Below, one piece after another: positions 35,524-44,626 of a DNA stretch of 64,000 nucleotides. Origin of the DNA: Kitasatospora papulosa (GTDB lineage Bacteria; Actinomycetota; Actinomycetes; Streptomycetales; Streptomycetaceae); contig NZ_JNYQ01000001.1 of assembly GCF_000717245.1 (NCBI RefSeq), positions 310,001 to 374,000 of the forward strand. Direction: 5' to 3'. Under the pieces are notes generated by a model, which saw nothing but the letters and a program-made list of their open reading frames with translations, was not told the DNA's origin and did not search any database. Both the position numbers and the translations under genes were made by a program. Every line of letters starts with the position of its first letter. Position 1 is the stretch's first letter.

Positions 35524-36274
35524 ACCCGGCCGAGGGCCCCGTCCCGTGCCCGTCCGGCTTCCTGAACAGAGCGGTCCAGAGGAAGTCCTCGCCGAAGTGC
35601 GGGGATTCTGCTGGTTCGTCACGCATCCGCCGCAGTTCGATCTCCTCCATCCCGGAGAAGATCCAGCGCAACGACTCGGGCGTGTAGGCGAGGCCGCCCT
35701 GAAGCCCCGTACCGCCGTAGAGGTCGGCGTCGGGCTGCTCGGACCCCATAGCGCCGGACGCGAAGCAGGTGAGGGAGAGATGCCCGCCGGGGACGAGGGT
35801 GCGCTCCACGAGCGTGAGATAGCTGATGCGACGGTGGGGCGGCAGGTGGTGGAAGCAGCCCGAGTCGTGGATCAGGTCGTAGGGCCCGGCGGGCGCGTCG
35901 TCGGCGAAGGCGTCCCCGCGGTGGAAGCGGATGTCCGCCCCCGCCTCGGCTGCCCGCTCCTCGGCCCAGGCGATGGCCCCCGGCGACAGGTCGACGGCGT
36001 CCACCTCGTAGCCCTGTGACGCCAGGTACAGGGCGTTGCGCCCCGGCCCGCAGCCGAGATCGAGGGCGCGGCCGGGGGCGATCAGACCCTGGCCGAGATA
36101 GGACACGAGGCTCTCGTCCGGCTTCGCCACGAAGAACGGTACGGGCTTCGACCGGTCCGCGTAGAAACCGTCCCACCAGCCGCTCGCGTCACCGGTCCAC
36201 CGGTCGGCCTCCGGCGCGAACAGGCTGTCCATGAGCTTCAGTACGTCGTCCACCGAGCGTATGTTCCGGTGCAT
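35522..36274 (-). CDS. Class I SAM-dependent methyltransferase
   Basis: A 250-aa methyltransferase. The SAM-binding motif I is ALDLGCGPGRNALYLA (about residue 70), the acidic motif II is VDAVDLS, and the post-II block PYDLIHDSGCFHHLPPHRR is typical of small-molecule methyltransferases of the TPMT/TehB-like group. ATG 36274 has GGGGGC upstream; the frame is open further but lacks a site. The substrate is unknown. Confidence 0.85.
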   Translation of the reverse strand: MHRNIRSVDDVLKLMDSLFAPEADRWTGDASGWWDGFYADRSKPVPFFVAKPDESLVSYLGQGLIAPGRALDLGCGPGRNALYLASQGYEVDAVDLSPGAIAWAEERAAEAGADIRFHRGDAFADDAPAGPYDLIHDSGCFHHLPPHRRISYLTLVERTLVPGGHLSLTCFASGAMGSEQPDADLYGGTGLQGGLAYTPESLRWIFSGMEEIELRRMRDEPAESPHFGEDFLWTALFRKPDGHGTGPSAG

Positions 36275-36517
36275 CCGAAAGCCCCCTTCCCGAGGGCCCG
36301 ATTCTAGTCCCGCAGCGACCGTTTCCGCAGGTCGGAGCAGGTTTGGGAGCGCGCCGGGCGCTCCGCTGGGCAGCGTCCGGCAGGCACCCGGGCCCGGTCC
36401 CCGGGACACCGCTCGTTCCCCTGCCCACGGCCCGACCCAGGCCCGTCGCGGCACGTTTCCGGGCGCGGCCGAGGTGTGTTTCGCGGAGACTTTCGCGGGC
36501 CTGGTGCCGGACGGCCG

Positions 36518-37153
36518 TCAGTGTTCGATGTCCCACTCGACGCACTGGTGCCCCGACCCGCCCGCGTAGGTCGACGGCCGGTAGTACAGGAAGAGCGAGC
36601 CCGTCTCCAGGGAGTCGGCCAGGGACCGGAAGAGCTCGGCCGGCCCGGTCGCCCAGAGTGTGCCGTCGAGATCGCCCGAGCCTATTCCCATCTCGTACAC
36701 GTGCCCGTACGAAGGCCCCGGACGGTGATCGACGAACGCGACGCCTCCGTCGTTGGGCAGGGCGATCGGCACGCACATGTGCAGATGCCCGGCCACGTCC
36801 TCGTCGTTCCACAGGCCGGTCTCGATGAGGTCCTCACCGACCTCCACGAGGATCTTGTGCATCATCGCGATGTCGTCCAGGCCGCTCAGACGGTGCCCCA
36901 GCGGCAGGAACGCTCCGGCGGGCAGAGGGGACGAACCCGGTGGGGCAACAGGATGAGCTGCGCCGTCGTGCAGTTCCAGGAGCCTCCGGAGCTCCGGGTG
37001 CAGGGCGAAGCCCAGCCGCGATTCCAGTGCGGCGATCCCTTCGGGGGCCGCCGGTCCTCTCAAAGCCGCCCGGTCGGCGGGCGAATGCGCCGAAAGCCAC
37101 GACTCGAAGCGAGCCCACTCGTGATCGAACGCGGCGGTGTCCCCAGGTGTCAT
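36518..37153 (-). CDS. SMI1/KNR4 family protein
   Basis: A 211-aa protein. GIAALESRLGFALHPELRRLLELHDGA and the later VPIALPNDGGVAFVDHRPG, YGHVYEM and SLADSLETG blocks are those of the SMI1/KNR4 (SUKH) superfamily, whose bacterial members are often immunity proteins to polymorphic toxins. No toxin gene is adjacent, so it is an orphan immunity or housekeeping regulator. The 243-bp gap to the methyltransferase downstream holds nothing I can name. Confidence 0.85.
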   Translation of the reverse strand: MTPGDTAAFDHEWARFESWLSAHSPADRAALRGPAAPEGIAALESRLGFALHPELRRLLELHDGAAHPVAPPGSSPLPAGAFLPLGHRLSGLDDIAMMHKILVEVGEDLIETGLWNDEDVAGHLHMCVPIALPNDGGVAFVDHRPGPSYGHVYEMGIGSGDLDGTLWATGPAELFRSLADSLETGSLFLYYRPSTYAGGSGHQCVEWDIEH

Positions 37154-37286
37154 GTGCCGACGCTAGAGGCCGGCACTGACAGCGGGGCGTCCTGCACCGC
37201 GCCTGCTCCGGCGCCCAGCTGTGTCAGGCCGGCGTGGCCGGAAGGCGGGAACCATGATCGCGGCACACGCTGTCCGACCCGGGCGG

Positions 37287-37292
37287 TACGGT
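37287..37292 (+). promoter_or_regulatory. Candidate -10 of a leaderless recD2-like transcript
   Basis: TACGGT ends 7 nt before the ATG at 37300 and no ribosome binding site is visible, as expected if transcription starts at the A of the start codon. No clear -35 was found. Confidence 0.3.
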
Positions 37293-37299
37293 CGGCACC

Positions 37300-39531
37300 A
37301 TGTCCAACTCCGCCGTGCTCGAAGGCGTCCTGGAGCGCATCACCTACGCCAACGAGGAGAACGGCTACACCGTGGCCCGCGTCGACACGGGGCGCGGTGC
37401 GGGGGACCTGCTCACCGTCGTCGGCTCGCTCCTCGGTGCCCAGCCCGGCGAGTCCCTGCGGATGGAGGGGCGTTGGGCCTCGCACCCGCAGTTCGGCAAG
37501 CAGTTCCAGGTCGACAACTACACGACGGTCCTCCCGGCGACCATCCAGGGCATCCGCCGCTACCTCGGATCGGGCCTGATCAAGGGCATCGGGCCGGTCA
37601 TGGCCGACCGCATCACCACCCACTTCGGCGTCGACACCCTGGACATCATCGAGCAGCGCCCGAAGCGCCTCGTGGAGGTGCCCGGACTCGGCCCGAAGCG
37701 GACGAAGATGATCGCCGCGGCCTGGGAGGAACAGAAGGCGATCAAGGAGGTCATGGTCTTCCTCCAGAGCGTCGGCGTCTCCACCTCCATCGCCGTCCGC
37801 ATCTACAAGAAGTACGAGGACGCCTCGATCTCCGTCGTGAAGAACCAGCCCTACCGGCTGGCCGCCGACGTCTGGGGCATCGGATTCCTCACCGCCGACC
37901 GCATCGCGCAGGCCGTCGGCATCCCGCACGACAGCCCCGAGCGGGTCAAGGCCGGGCTCCAGTACGCCCTTTCGCAGTCCACCGACCAGGGGCACTGCTT
38001 CCTGCCCGAGGAGCGGCTGATCGCCGACGGGGTGAAGCTGCTCCAGGTCGACACCGGGCTCGTCATCGACTGCCTGGCCGAGCTCGCGCAGGACCCGGAG
38101 GGCGTCGTACGGGAGAAGGTGCCGGGCCCCGAGGACGGTCAGCCGGTCACCGCCGTGTACCTGGTCCCCTTCCACCGCGCCGAGATCTCCCTGGCCGCCC
38201 AGGTGCAGCGCCTGCTGCGCACCCCGGAGGACCGGATGCCCGGCTTCCAGGACGTCGACTGGGACAAGGCGCTCGGCTGGCTCGCGGGGCGTACGGGGGC
38301 CACGCTCGCCCCCGAGCAGGAGGCCGCCGTCCGGCTCGCGCTCACCCGGAAGGTCGCCGTCCTCACCGGCGGCCCCGGCTGCGGCAAGTCGTTCACCGTC
38401 CGGTCCGTGGTCGAGCTGGCCCGCGCGCGGAACGCCAAGGTCGTGCTCGCCGCGCCCACCGGGCGGGCGGCGAAGAGGCTCTCGGAGCTGACCGGTGCGG
38501 AGGCCTCCACCGTGCACCGGCTGCTGGAGCTGAAACCCGGCGGGGACGCGGCGTACGACCGCGAACGGCCGCTGGACGCCGATCTGGTCGTCGTCGACGA
38601 GGCGTCGATGCTCGATCTGCTGCTCGCCAACAAGCTCGTCAAGGCCGTGGCGCCCGGTGCCCACCTCCTCCTGGTCGGCGATGTGGACCAGTTGCCCTCG
38701 GTCGGCGCGGGGGAGGTGCTGCGCGACCTGCTGGCCGAGGGCGGACCCGTCCCCGCCGTCCGGCTGACCACCATCTTCCGGCAGGCCCAGAAGTCCGGCG
38801 TCGTCACCAACGCCCACCGCATCAACTCCGGGGTACCGCCGCTGACCCAGGGGCTGGACGACTTCTTCCTGTTCGTGGAGGACGAGACGGAGGACGCCGG
38901 GGTGCTCGCCGTCGATGTCGCCGCCCGCCGCATCCCCGCGAAGTTCGGCCTGAATCCCCGCCGCGACGTGCAGGTCCTCGCCCCGATGCACCGCGGCCCC
39001 GCGGGCGCCGGCCATCTCAACGGACTGCTCCAGCAGGCCATCACCCCCGGACGGCCGGGCCTGCCCGAGAAGCGGTTCGGAGGCCGCGTCTTCCGGGTAG
39101 GCGACAAGGTGACACAGATCAGGAACAACTATGACAAGGGGGAGAACGGAGTCTTCAACGGCACGGTCGGTGTCGTGACCGCGCTCGACGCGGACGAGCA
39201 GAGGCTGACCGTTCTCACGGACGAGGAGGAGGAGATCGCGTACGACTTCGACGAGCTGGACGAACTGGCCCACGCGTACGCCATGACCATCCACCGCTCG
39301 CAGGGCAGCGAGTATCCGGCGGTCGTCATCCCGGTCACCACCAGCGCCTGGATGATGCTCCAGCGGAACCTGCTCTACACCGCCGTGACCAGGGCCAAGA
39401 AGCTGGTCGTGCTGGTCGGCTCGCGCAAGGCCATCGGCCAGGCGGTCCGTACCGTTTCCGCAGGCAGGCGCTGTACGGCACTGGATTTCCGGCTCAGCGG
39501 CGGTACGGCGGAAGACTTCCCGGAAAAATGA
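37300..39531 (+). CDS. recD2: RecD2-like SF1B DNA helicase
   Basis: A 743-aa 5'-3' helicase of the RecD2 (RecBC-independent) type. The N-terminal half has the helix-hairpin-helix series (YLGSGLIKGIGPVMADRI, VPGLGPKRTKMI, DVWGIGFLTADRIA). The motor holds Walker A with Lys363 (GGPGCGKS), DEASMLD (motif II), LVGDVDQLPSVGAG (motif III) and the UvrD-like C-terminal YAMTIHRSQGSEY and LLYTAVTRAKK blocks. It unwinds DNA with 5' overhangs in repair. It is followed by citrate synthase, which has its own promoter. Confidence 0.93.
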   Translation: MSNSAVLEGVLERITYANEENGYTVARVDTGRGAGDLLTVVGSLLGAQPGESLRMEGRWASHPQFGKQFQVDNYTTVLPATIQGIRRYLGSGLIKGIGPVMADRITTHFGVDTLDIIEQRPKRLVEVPGLGPKRTKMIAAAWEEQKAIKEVMVFLQSVGVSTSIAVRIYKKYEDASISVVKNQPYRLAADVWGIGFLTADRIAQAVGIPHDSPERVKAGLQYALSQSTDQGHCFLPEERLIADGVKLLQVDTGLVIDCLAELAQDPEGVVREKVPGPEDGQPVTAVYLVPFHRAEISLAAQVQRLLRTPEDRMPGFQDVDWDKALGWLAGRTGATLAPEQEAAVRLALTRKVAVLTGGPGCGKSFTVRSVVELARARNAKVVLAAPTGRAAKRLSELTGAEASTVHRLLELKPGGDAAYDRERPLDADLVVVDEASMLDLLLANKLVKAVAPGAHLLLVGDVDQLPSVGAGEVLRDLLAEGGPVPAVRLTTIFRQAQKSGVVTNAHRINSGVPPLTQGLDDFFLFVEDETEDAGVLAVDVAARRIPAKFGLNPRRDVQVLAPMHRGPAGAGHLNGLLQQAITPGRPGLPEKRFGGRVFRVGDKVTQIRNNYDKGENGVFNGTVGVVTALDADEQRLTVLTDEEEEIAYDFDELDELAHAYAMTIHRSQGSEYPAVVIPVTTSAWMMLQRNLLYTAVTRAKKLVVLVGSRKAIGQAVRTVSAGRRCTALDFRLSGGTAEDFPEK

Positions 39532-39600
39532 TCGATCAAAACGGTGGGAAACATCACTGAGCTCTTCCGGAACCGCGGTCCAGGGGGCAGGATGAGAAAG

Positions 39601-39629
39601 TTGACGGCACTCAGTGCCGTCAGTAGGTC
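39601..39629 (+). promoter_or_regulatory. Promoter of the citrate synthase gene
   Basis: TTGACG (39601-39606) and TAGGTC (39624-39629) are exactly 17 nt apart, a strong housekeeping-sigma match, about 100 nt upstream of the gltA start. Confidence 0.75.
39602..39622. promoter_or_regulatory. Perfect 10-1-10 palindrome filling the gltA promoter spacer
   Basis: Arms TGACGGCACT and AGTGCCGTCA flank a single central C. The palindrome covers most of the -35 box and the entire spacer, the classic place for a repressor that blocks RNA polymerase. The regulator is not identified. Confidence 0.7.
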
Positions 39630-39728
39630 CAATGGACGACCCCGAGTGCACTCTCCTGAGCCAAATGGGGGAGGGTGGAGACAGTCAGGGCACCTCGAAG
39701 AAGAGGCACTACGTCGGTGAGGGATGAC

Positions 39729-41027
39729 GTGAGCGAGCACACCAAGAACGCTGTAGTACTGCGGTACGGCGACGACGAGTACACCTACCCGGTGATCGAC
39801 AGCACCGTCGGCGACCAGGGCTTCGACATCGGGAAGCTCCGGGCCAACACAGGCCTGGTCACGCTGGACAGCGGCTACGGCAACACGGCCGCGTACAAAT
39901 CCGCCATCACCTACCTCGACGGCGAGCAGGGCATCCTGCGCTACCGCGGTTACCCGATCGAGCAGCTCGCCGAGAGCTCGACGTTCCTCGAGGTCGCCTA
40001 CACGCTGATCAACGGCGATCTTCCCAAGGCCGACGAGCTGTCGGCCTTCAAGAACGAGATCACCCAGCACACGCTGCTGCACGAGGACGTCAAGCGTTTC
40101 TTCGACGGCTTCCCGCGCGACGCCCACCCGATGGCCATGCTGTCCTCGGTCGTCAGCGCGCTGTCCACCTTCTACCAGGACAGCCACAACCCGTTCGACG
40201 AGGAGCAGCGTCACCTCTCGACGATCCGGCTGCTGGCCAAGCTCCCGACGATCGCGGCGTACGCGTACAAGAAGTCGATCGGTCACCCGTTCGTCTACCC
40301 GCGCAACGACCTCGGCTACGTCGAGAACTTCCTGCGCATGACCTTCTCCGTCCCGGCCCAGGAGTACGTGCCGGACCCGGTCGTCGTCTCCGCGCTGGAG
40401 AAGCTGCTCATCCTGCACGCGGACCACGAGCAGAACTGTTCGACCTCCACCGTGCGTCTGGTCGGCTCCTCGCAGGCGAACATGTTCGCGTCGATCTCCG
40501 CGGGCATCTCCGCCCTGTGGGGCCCGCTGCACGGTGGCGCCAACCAGTCGGTCCTGGAGATGCTCGAGGGCATCCAGGCCAACGGCGGCGACGTCGACTC
40601 CTTCATCCAGAAGGTGAAGAACAAGGAGGACGGCGTCCGCCTGATGGGCTTCGGCCACCGGGTGTACAAGTCCTTCGACCCGCGCGCCAAGATCATCAAG
40701 GCTGCCGCGCACGACGTCCTGTCCTCGCTCGGCAAGTCCGACGAGCTGCTCGACATCGCGCTCAAGCTGGAGGAGCACGCGCTCTCCGACGAGTACTTCG
40801 TCTCGCGCAACCTCTACCCCAACGTGGACTTCTACACGGGCCTGATCTACCGCGCCATGGGCTTCCCGACCGAGATGTTCACCGTGCTGTTCGCGCTCGG
40901 CCGCCTCCCCGGCTGGATCGCCCAGTGGCACGAGATGATCAAGGAGCCGGGATCCCGCATCGGCCGCCCGCGCCAGATCTACACCGGCGAGGTCCTGCGC
41001 GACTTCGTCCCGGTCGAGGGCCGCTGA
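39729..41027 (+). CDS. gltA: Citrate synthase
   Basis: A 432-aa type II-like citrate synthase that condenses acetyl-CoA and oxaloacetate at the entry to the TCA cycle. Catalytic residues are His233 (LHADHEQN), His310 (GFGHRVYK) and Asp367 (NVDFYTG). It closely resembles the S. coelicolor CitA sequence I recall over its whole length. GTG 39729 is chosen because GAGGG sits 6 nt upstream and the protein then begins at the conserved VVLRYGD region; the frame is open from 39675. It has its own promoter and a palindromic operator. Confidence 0.96.
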   Translation: MSEHTKNAVVLRYGDDEYTYPVIDSTVGDQGFDIGKLRANTGLVTLDSGYGNTAAYKSAITYLDGEQGILRYRGYPIEQLAESSTFLEVAYTLINGDLPKADELSAFKNEITQHTLLHEDVKRFFDGFPRDAHPMAMLSSVVSALSTFYQDSHNPFDEEQRHLSTIRLLAKLPTIAAYAYKKSIGHPFVYPRNDLGYVENFLRMTFSVPAQEYVPDPVVVSALEKLLILHADHEQNCSTSTVRLVGSSQANMFASISAGISALWGPLHGGANQSVLEMLEGIQANGGDVDSFIQKVKNKEDGVRLMGFGHRVYKSFDPRAKIIKAAAHDVLSSLGKSDELLDIALKLEEHALSDEYFVSRNLYPNVDFYTGLIYRAMGFPTEMFTVLFALGRLPGWIAQWHEMIKEPGSRIGRPRQIYTGEVLRDFVPVEGR

Positions 41028-41052
41028 AACCTGTAGGACCACCGCTCCACCC

Positions 41053-41070
41053 CCGGCCGCTCGCGGCCGG
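41053..41070 (+). terminator. gltA terminator-like hairpin
   Basis: CCGGCCGC (41053-41060) and GCGGCCGG (41063-41070) pair perfectly, 26 bp after the gltA stop codon. Confidence 0.6.
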
Positions 41071-41087
41071 CATCCTTCGCCCCGCGT

Positions 41088-41115
41088 ACCGCGCTCGCCC
41101 ACTCCGGAGCGCGGT
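41088..41115. terminator. Second hairpin downstream of gltA
   Basis: ACCGCGCTC (41088-41096) and GAGCGCGGT (41107-41115) pair perfectly across a 10-nt loop. Confidence 0.5.
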
Positions 41116-41419
41116 GTCCGGGGCGTTTCGGCGTTCCGGGGACTGCCCGGGACCGATGCCGGCCGACGGGCTGTGGCGAAAGCGAGAAACGCCCCGCCGC
41201 CGATCCCCCCACGGGTCGACGGACAGGGCGCTTCCCATATCCCGGAGCGGATTCCCCCCACGGGATCCGGCCGGGCGTCTGCAGGGAGCCTGAACTCCCG
41301 TTGTTGTGCGGTGGTGCCTATTCAGTTCGGTCCTGCTGTGCGGCTGCCGGGGTACGTACGGACAGGAGGGCCGCTCAAAGCTCCCCGGTGCACGTGCCCC
41401 GGCCAACACTTGCCAGGAG

Positions 41420-41457
41420 CGTCCCCCAAGACACTCCATCGGACGTCCCCCAAGACA
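41420..41457. repeat. 14-bp direct repeat, 24-bp period
   Basis: CGTCCCCCAAGACA occurs at 41420-41433 and 41444-41457. It may be a tandem binding site. Confidence 0.6.
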
Positions 41458-41473
41458 TCCTTGGCATCGCACT

Positions 41474-41525
41474 CTTAGACTCACCAACCCATCAGATGGT
41501 TACCCTCGAATCGGTGTGATCTAAG
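41474..41525. other. Imperfect long stem-loop
   Basis: CTTAGA/TCTAAG and CACC/GGTG form an interrupted outer stem; AACC(C)ATC/GATGGTT forms an inner one. It lies 15 bp past the copA stop codon on the minus strand and could end that transcript, though it lacks the GC-rich character of terminators here. Confidence 0.35.
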
Positions 41526-41539
41526 TCTCTTTGTGGAAA

Positions 41540-43975
41540 TCATGTGAAGGAGCGCAACCTCAGGCTGTTGGTCACGACGAAGACCGACGAGAACGCCATT
41601 GCCGCACCCGCGATCATGGGGCTGAGCAGCCCGAACGCGGCGAGAGGCAGTGCGGCCACGTTGTAGCCGAAAGCCCAGAAGAGGTTGCTTCTGATGGTGG
41701 ACAGAGTACGCCTCGACAGCCGGATGGCGGCAGGGGCCACCTTGAGATCTCCACGAACCAGCGTGAGGTCGCCCGCCTCGATCGCCGCGTCGGTACCGGT
41801 GCCCATCGACAGGCCGAGATCGGCCACGGCGAGCGCGGCGGCGTCGTTGACGCCGTCACCGACCATCGCGACGGACCGGCCCGCTTCCTGGAGACGCCGT
41901 ACGACCTGCGCCTTCTCCTCCGGGAGCACCTCCGCGTGCACCGTGTCGATGCCGACCGCGCGGGCCACGGAGTCCGCCGAAGCCTGGTTGTCGCCGGTCA
42001 GCAGGATCGGGTCGAGGCCCAGCGATCGGAGCTCCGCGACTGCCTCCGCGCTGCTCTCCTTCACGCTGTCGGCCACTTCCAGGACACCCCTGGCCTCGCC
42101 GTCCCAGGCCACGGCGACCGTCGTGCTTCCCTGACCCGCCGCCTGCGCCAGGGCGTCCTCCAGTGAGGCCGGGAGGGCGATCCCGGCGTCGGTGAGGAGC
42201 TTCGCCCGGCCCGCCAGCACGGCGTGCCCCTCGACGGTGCCGCGCACCCCCAGGCCGGGGACGTCGGTGAAGTCCGCCGGTGCCGGCAGTGCCAAGCCCG
42301 TCCGGGCGGCCGCCCCCGCGGCCACCGCGCGGGCCACCGGATGCCCGGAGGCGTGCTCCAGGGCGCCGGCGAGGCGGAGTACGTCGGTCTCGGCCGTCCC
42401 GTGGGCGGTGTGGACGCGTCCCAGGGTCATGCGGCCGGTGGTGACCGTCCCGGTCTTGTCCAGGACGACCGTGTCGATCCTCCGCGCGGTCTCCAGGACC
42501 TCGGGTCCCTTGATGAGGATGCCGAGCTGCGCGCCCCGCCCGGTACCCGCCATGAGGGCCGTGGGGGTGGCGAGCCCCAGGGCGCAGGGACAGGCGATGA
42601 TCAGCACGGCCACGGCCGCGGTGAACGAGGCGGTCACGTCGTCGGTGGCCAGCAGCTGGGCGACCAGCGTCCCCAGGGCGATCAGCAGCACCACGGGGAC
42701 GAAGACCGCGGAGATCCGGTCCGCCAGGCGCTGGGCGGCGGCCTTGCCGCTCTGCGCGTCCTCGACGAGCCTGGCCATCCGTGCCAGCCGGGTGTCCGAG
42801 CCGACCCTGGTGGCCTCGACGACCAGCCGGCCGGAGACGTTCAGGGTGGCGCCGGTGACGGAGTCGCCCGGAGCGGTGTCCACGGGTAGGGACTCCCCGG
42901 TGAGCATGGAGGTGTCGACGGCCGAGGAGCCCTCGACGACGGTGCCGTCGGTGGCGATCTTCTCGCCGGGCCGTACGACGAACCGGTCTCCGACCTGGAG
43001 CCCGTCGACGGCGACGCGTACTTCGGTGACCTCCGGCCCCGGCCCCGTGCCCGGACGGAGGACCGTGACGTCCTTCGCCCCGAGGCGGAGCAGGGCGCGC
43101 AGGGCGGAACCCGCCTTCCGCTTGGACCGCGCCTCCAGGTAGCGGCCCAGCAGGATGAAGCCGACGACTCCGGCCGCGACCTCCAGGTAGATGGTGGAGG
43201 AGGGGTCGGATCCGGACGCGGTGATCTCGAACCCGTGGCGCATCTCCGGCATGCCCGCCGTGCCGAGGAAGAGGGCCCAGAGCGACCAGCAGAAGGCCGC
43301 CAGCGTGCCGATGGACACCAGGGTGTCCATCGTGGCGGCGCCGTGCCGCAGGTTCGTCCAGGCGGCGCGGTGGAAGGGGAGCCCGCCCCAGACGACCACG
43401 GGGGCCGCGAGGGTGAGGGAGAGCCACTGCCAGTTGTCGAACTGGAGGGCGGGGACCATGGCCATCAGGACCACCGGCACGGCGAGCACCGCCGAGACCT
43501 GGAGGCGCTGCCGGAGCGCGGCGAGGGCCGCGTCGGCCCGGCGCTCGGCGGCCTCACCGGGGTCGTCGCCTCTGAGCTCGCCGCTCTCACGGAAGGACGC
43601 GGCTCCGTCCCCGGCGGAGTCACGGGGGGTGCCGGTCGGGAGCCCGCCCCCGGCGGCCTCGGCCGACGTCGGGGTACGCGTCGGGGACTCCGTCGCGGGT
43701 GCCGGTGCCGATGGTGCGGGGGCGGGGCGGGCGACGGGCTGGGCGGTGTAGCCGGTCTTCTCCACCGTGGCGACGAGGTCGCCGAGCGTGATGCCGGCGC
43801 CGTAGGAGACGCGGGCCTTCTCGGTCGCGTAGTTGACGGTGGCGGTCACCCCGTCCATCCGGTTGAGCTTCTTCTCGACGCGGGCCGCGCACGAGGCGCA
43901 GGTCATCCCGCCGATCGTCAGTTCGGCGTCGGAGGTCTCGGCCGCCGGGGTCTCGGCTGCCGTGGTGCTGGCCAT
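41540..43975 (-). CDS. copA: Copper-translocating P1B-type ATPase
   Basis: An 811-aa copper exporter. One N-terminal HMA domain (GMTCASC, about residue 24) is followed by an Ala/Pro/Ser-rich linker, eight membrane segments, the ion-path motif CPC (IIACPCALG), phosphorylation site Asp506 in DKTGT and the hinge VGDGVNDAAAL. CPC plus the HMA domain indicate Cu(I) specificity. AGGAG precedes ATG 43975. It follows copZ on the same strand after 238 bp. Confidence 0.93.
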   Translation of the reverse strand: MASTTAAETPAAETSDAELTIGGMTCASCAARVEKKLNRMDGVTATVNYATEKARVSYGAGITLGDLVATVEKTGYTAQPVARPAPAPSAPAPATESPTRTPTSAEAAGGGLPTGTPRDSAGDGAASFRESGELRGDDPGEAAERRADAALAALRQRLQVSAVLAVPVVLMAMVPALQFDNWQWLSLTLAAPVVVWGGLPFHRAAWTNLRHGAATMDTLVSIGTLAAFCWSLWALFLGTAGMPEMRHGFEITASGSDPSSTIYLEVAAGVVGFILLGRYLEARSKRKAGSALRALLRLGAKDVTVLRPGTGPGPEVTEVRVAVDGLQVGDRFVVRPGEKIATDGTVVEGSSAVDTSMLTGESLPVDTAPGDSVTGATLNVSGRLVVEATRVGSDTRLARMARLVEDAQSGKAAAQRLADRISAVFVPVVLLIALGTLVAQLLATDDVTASFTAAVAVLIIACPCALGLATPTALMAGTGRGAQLGILIKGPEVLETARRIDTVVLDKTGTVTTGRMTLGRVHTAHGTAETDVLRLAGALEHASGHPVARAVAAGAAARTGLALPAPADFTDVPGLGVRGTVEGHAVLAGRAKLLTDAGIALPASLEDALAQAAGQGSTTVAVAWDGEARGVLEVADSVKESSAEAVAELRSLGLDPILLTGDNQASADSVARAVGIDTVHAEVLPEEKAQVVRRLQEAGRSVAMVGDGVNDAAALAVADLGLSMGTGTDAAIEAGDLTLVRGDLKVAPAAIRLSRRTLSTIRSNLFWAFGYNVAALPLAAFGLLSPMIAGAAMAFSSVFVVTNSLRLRSFT

Positions 43976-44213
43976 GTGAGCGGACTCCTGGGTCGAGCAG
44001 TCGGGCCGTTTCCCCACCAGTATCTGCTTCCTGGTGGCGGAACCGGCCCGGGGGGAGGCGCCGGGCGGGGCGAGCCGGGCGCGGATCGCGCGGGGTGGTG
44101 TGCGGTGGCGCCGGGCGAGGGCTCCCGCGGGGCCGTGGTCCCGTGCCGGGGCGTGGGCTCCTGGGGTGCGCGCCCGGGCGGACGTGCTCCGCCGGGCGCT
44201 GGGCCCGCCGGTC

Positions 44214-44519
44214 TCAGGCGCGGCCGACGAGCTCGTAGCCCGCCTCGTCGACGGCGGCGCGTACCGCCTCGTCGGTCAGGGCCGCCGCGGAGGCCACGGT
44301 CACCCGGCCGGTCGCCGCCTCGGCCTTCACCGAGGTCACTCCCGCGATTCCGGAGATCTCCTCGGACACCGCCCCCTCGCAGTGGCCGCAGGTCATGCCC
44401 TTCACCTCGTACACCGTGGTGACGCCCCCCGCCTGCGCGCCGGCCGCACCTTCGCCGCAGGAGCCGGTGGACGAGCAGCAGGAGCCGGCGGCCTGGGGCG
44501 TGTCTGTCTCGGTGGTCAT
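44214..44519 (-). CDS. copZ: CopZ-like copper chaperone
   Basis: A 101-aa cytoplasmic metallochaperone that hands Cu(I) to CopA. The HMA domain has the metal site Cys44-x2-Cys47 in GMTCGHC. The N-terminal extension holds an extra Cys cluster (Cys14, Cys15, Cys21 in SCCSSTGSC) that could bind more metal. A CsoR-type operator lies about 90 bp upstream, so copZ-copA should be induced by copper. Confidence 0.92.
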   Translation of the reverse strand: MTTETDTPQAAGSCCSSTGSCGEGAAGAQAGGVTTVYEVKGMTCGHCEGAVSEEISGIAGVTSVKAEAATGRVTVASAAALTDEAVRAAVDEAGYELVGRA

Positions 44520-44609
44520 GGCGTTCTCCTCTTCGCAGGCACACGTGGTGTGACGGATGTGGCGCGAGGGCGCACCGGAAGGCCGGTGAGCCTGCCCGCA
44601 GCTCCAACT

Positions 44610-44626
44610 ATACCCCTAGGGGGTAT
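44610..44626. promoter_or_regulatory. CsoR-type copper operator overlapping the tetR-family stop codon
   Basis: ATACCCC and GGGGTAT form a perfect 7-3-7 palindrome, the known actinobacterial CsoR operator pattern. Its centre is the TAG stop codon of the upstream TetR-family gene (44616-44618). CsoR itself is not encoded in this window. Confidence 0.85.

Larger units (their letters stand above)
41028..41539. other. 512-bp intergenic region between convergent gltA and copA
   Basis: No gene is supported here. It holds two hairpins after gltA (41053-41070 and 41088-41115), a 14-bp direct repeat (41420-41433 and 41444-41457) and a longer imperfect stem (41474-41525). The remainder is featureless to me. 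Confidence 0.6.

Noticed and set aside
36518..37153. SMI1/KNR4 gene as part of a polymorphic toxin locus
   Set aside because: No toxin, secretion gene or repeat cassette lies on either side.
37150..39651. Long minus-strand open frame opposite the RecD2-like helicase
   Set aside because: Shadow of a well-defined helicase with all motifs in order.
41378..41454. Minus-strand mini-ORF starting MSWGTSDGVSWGT with an internal repeat
   Set aside because: About 25 codons; an AAGG abuts the ATG at no usable spacing, and the repeat is explained by the DNA direct repeat at 41420-41457.
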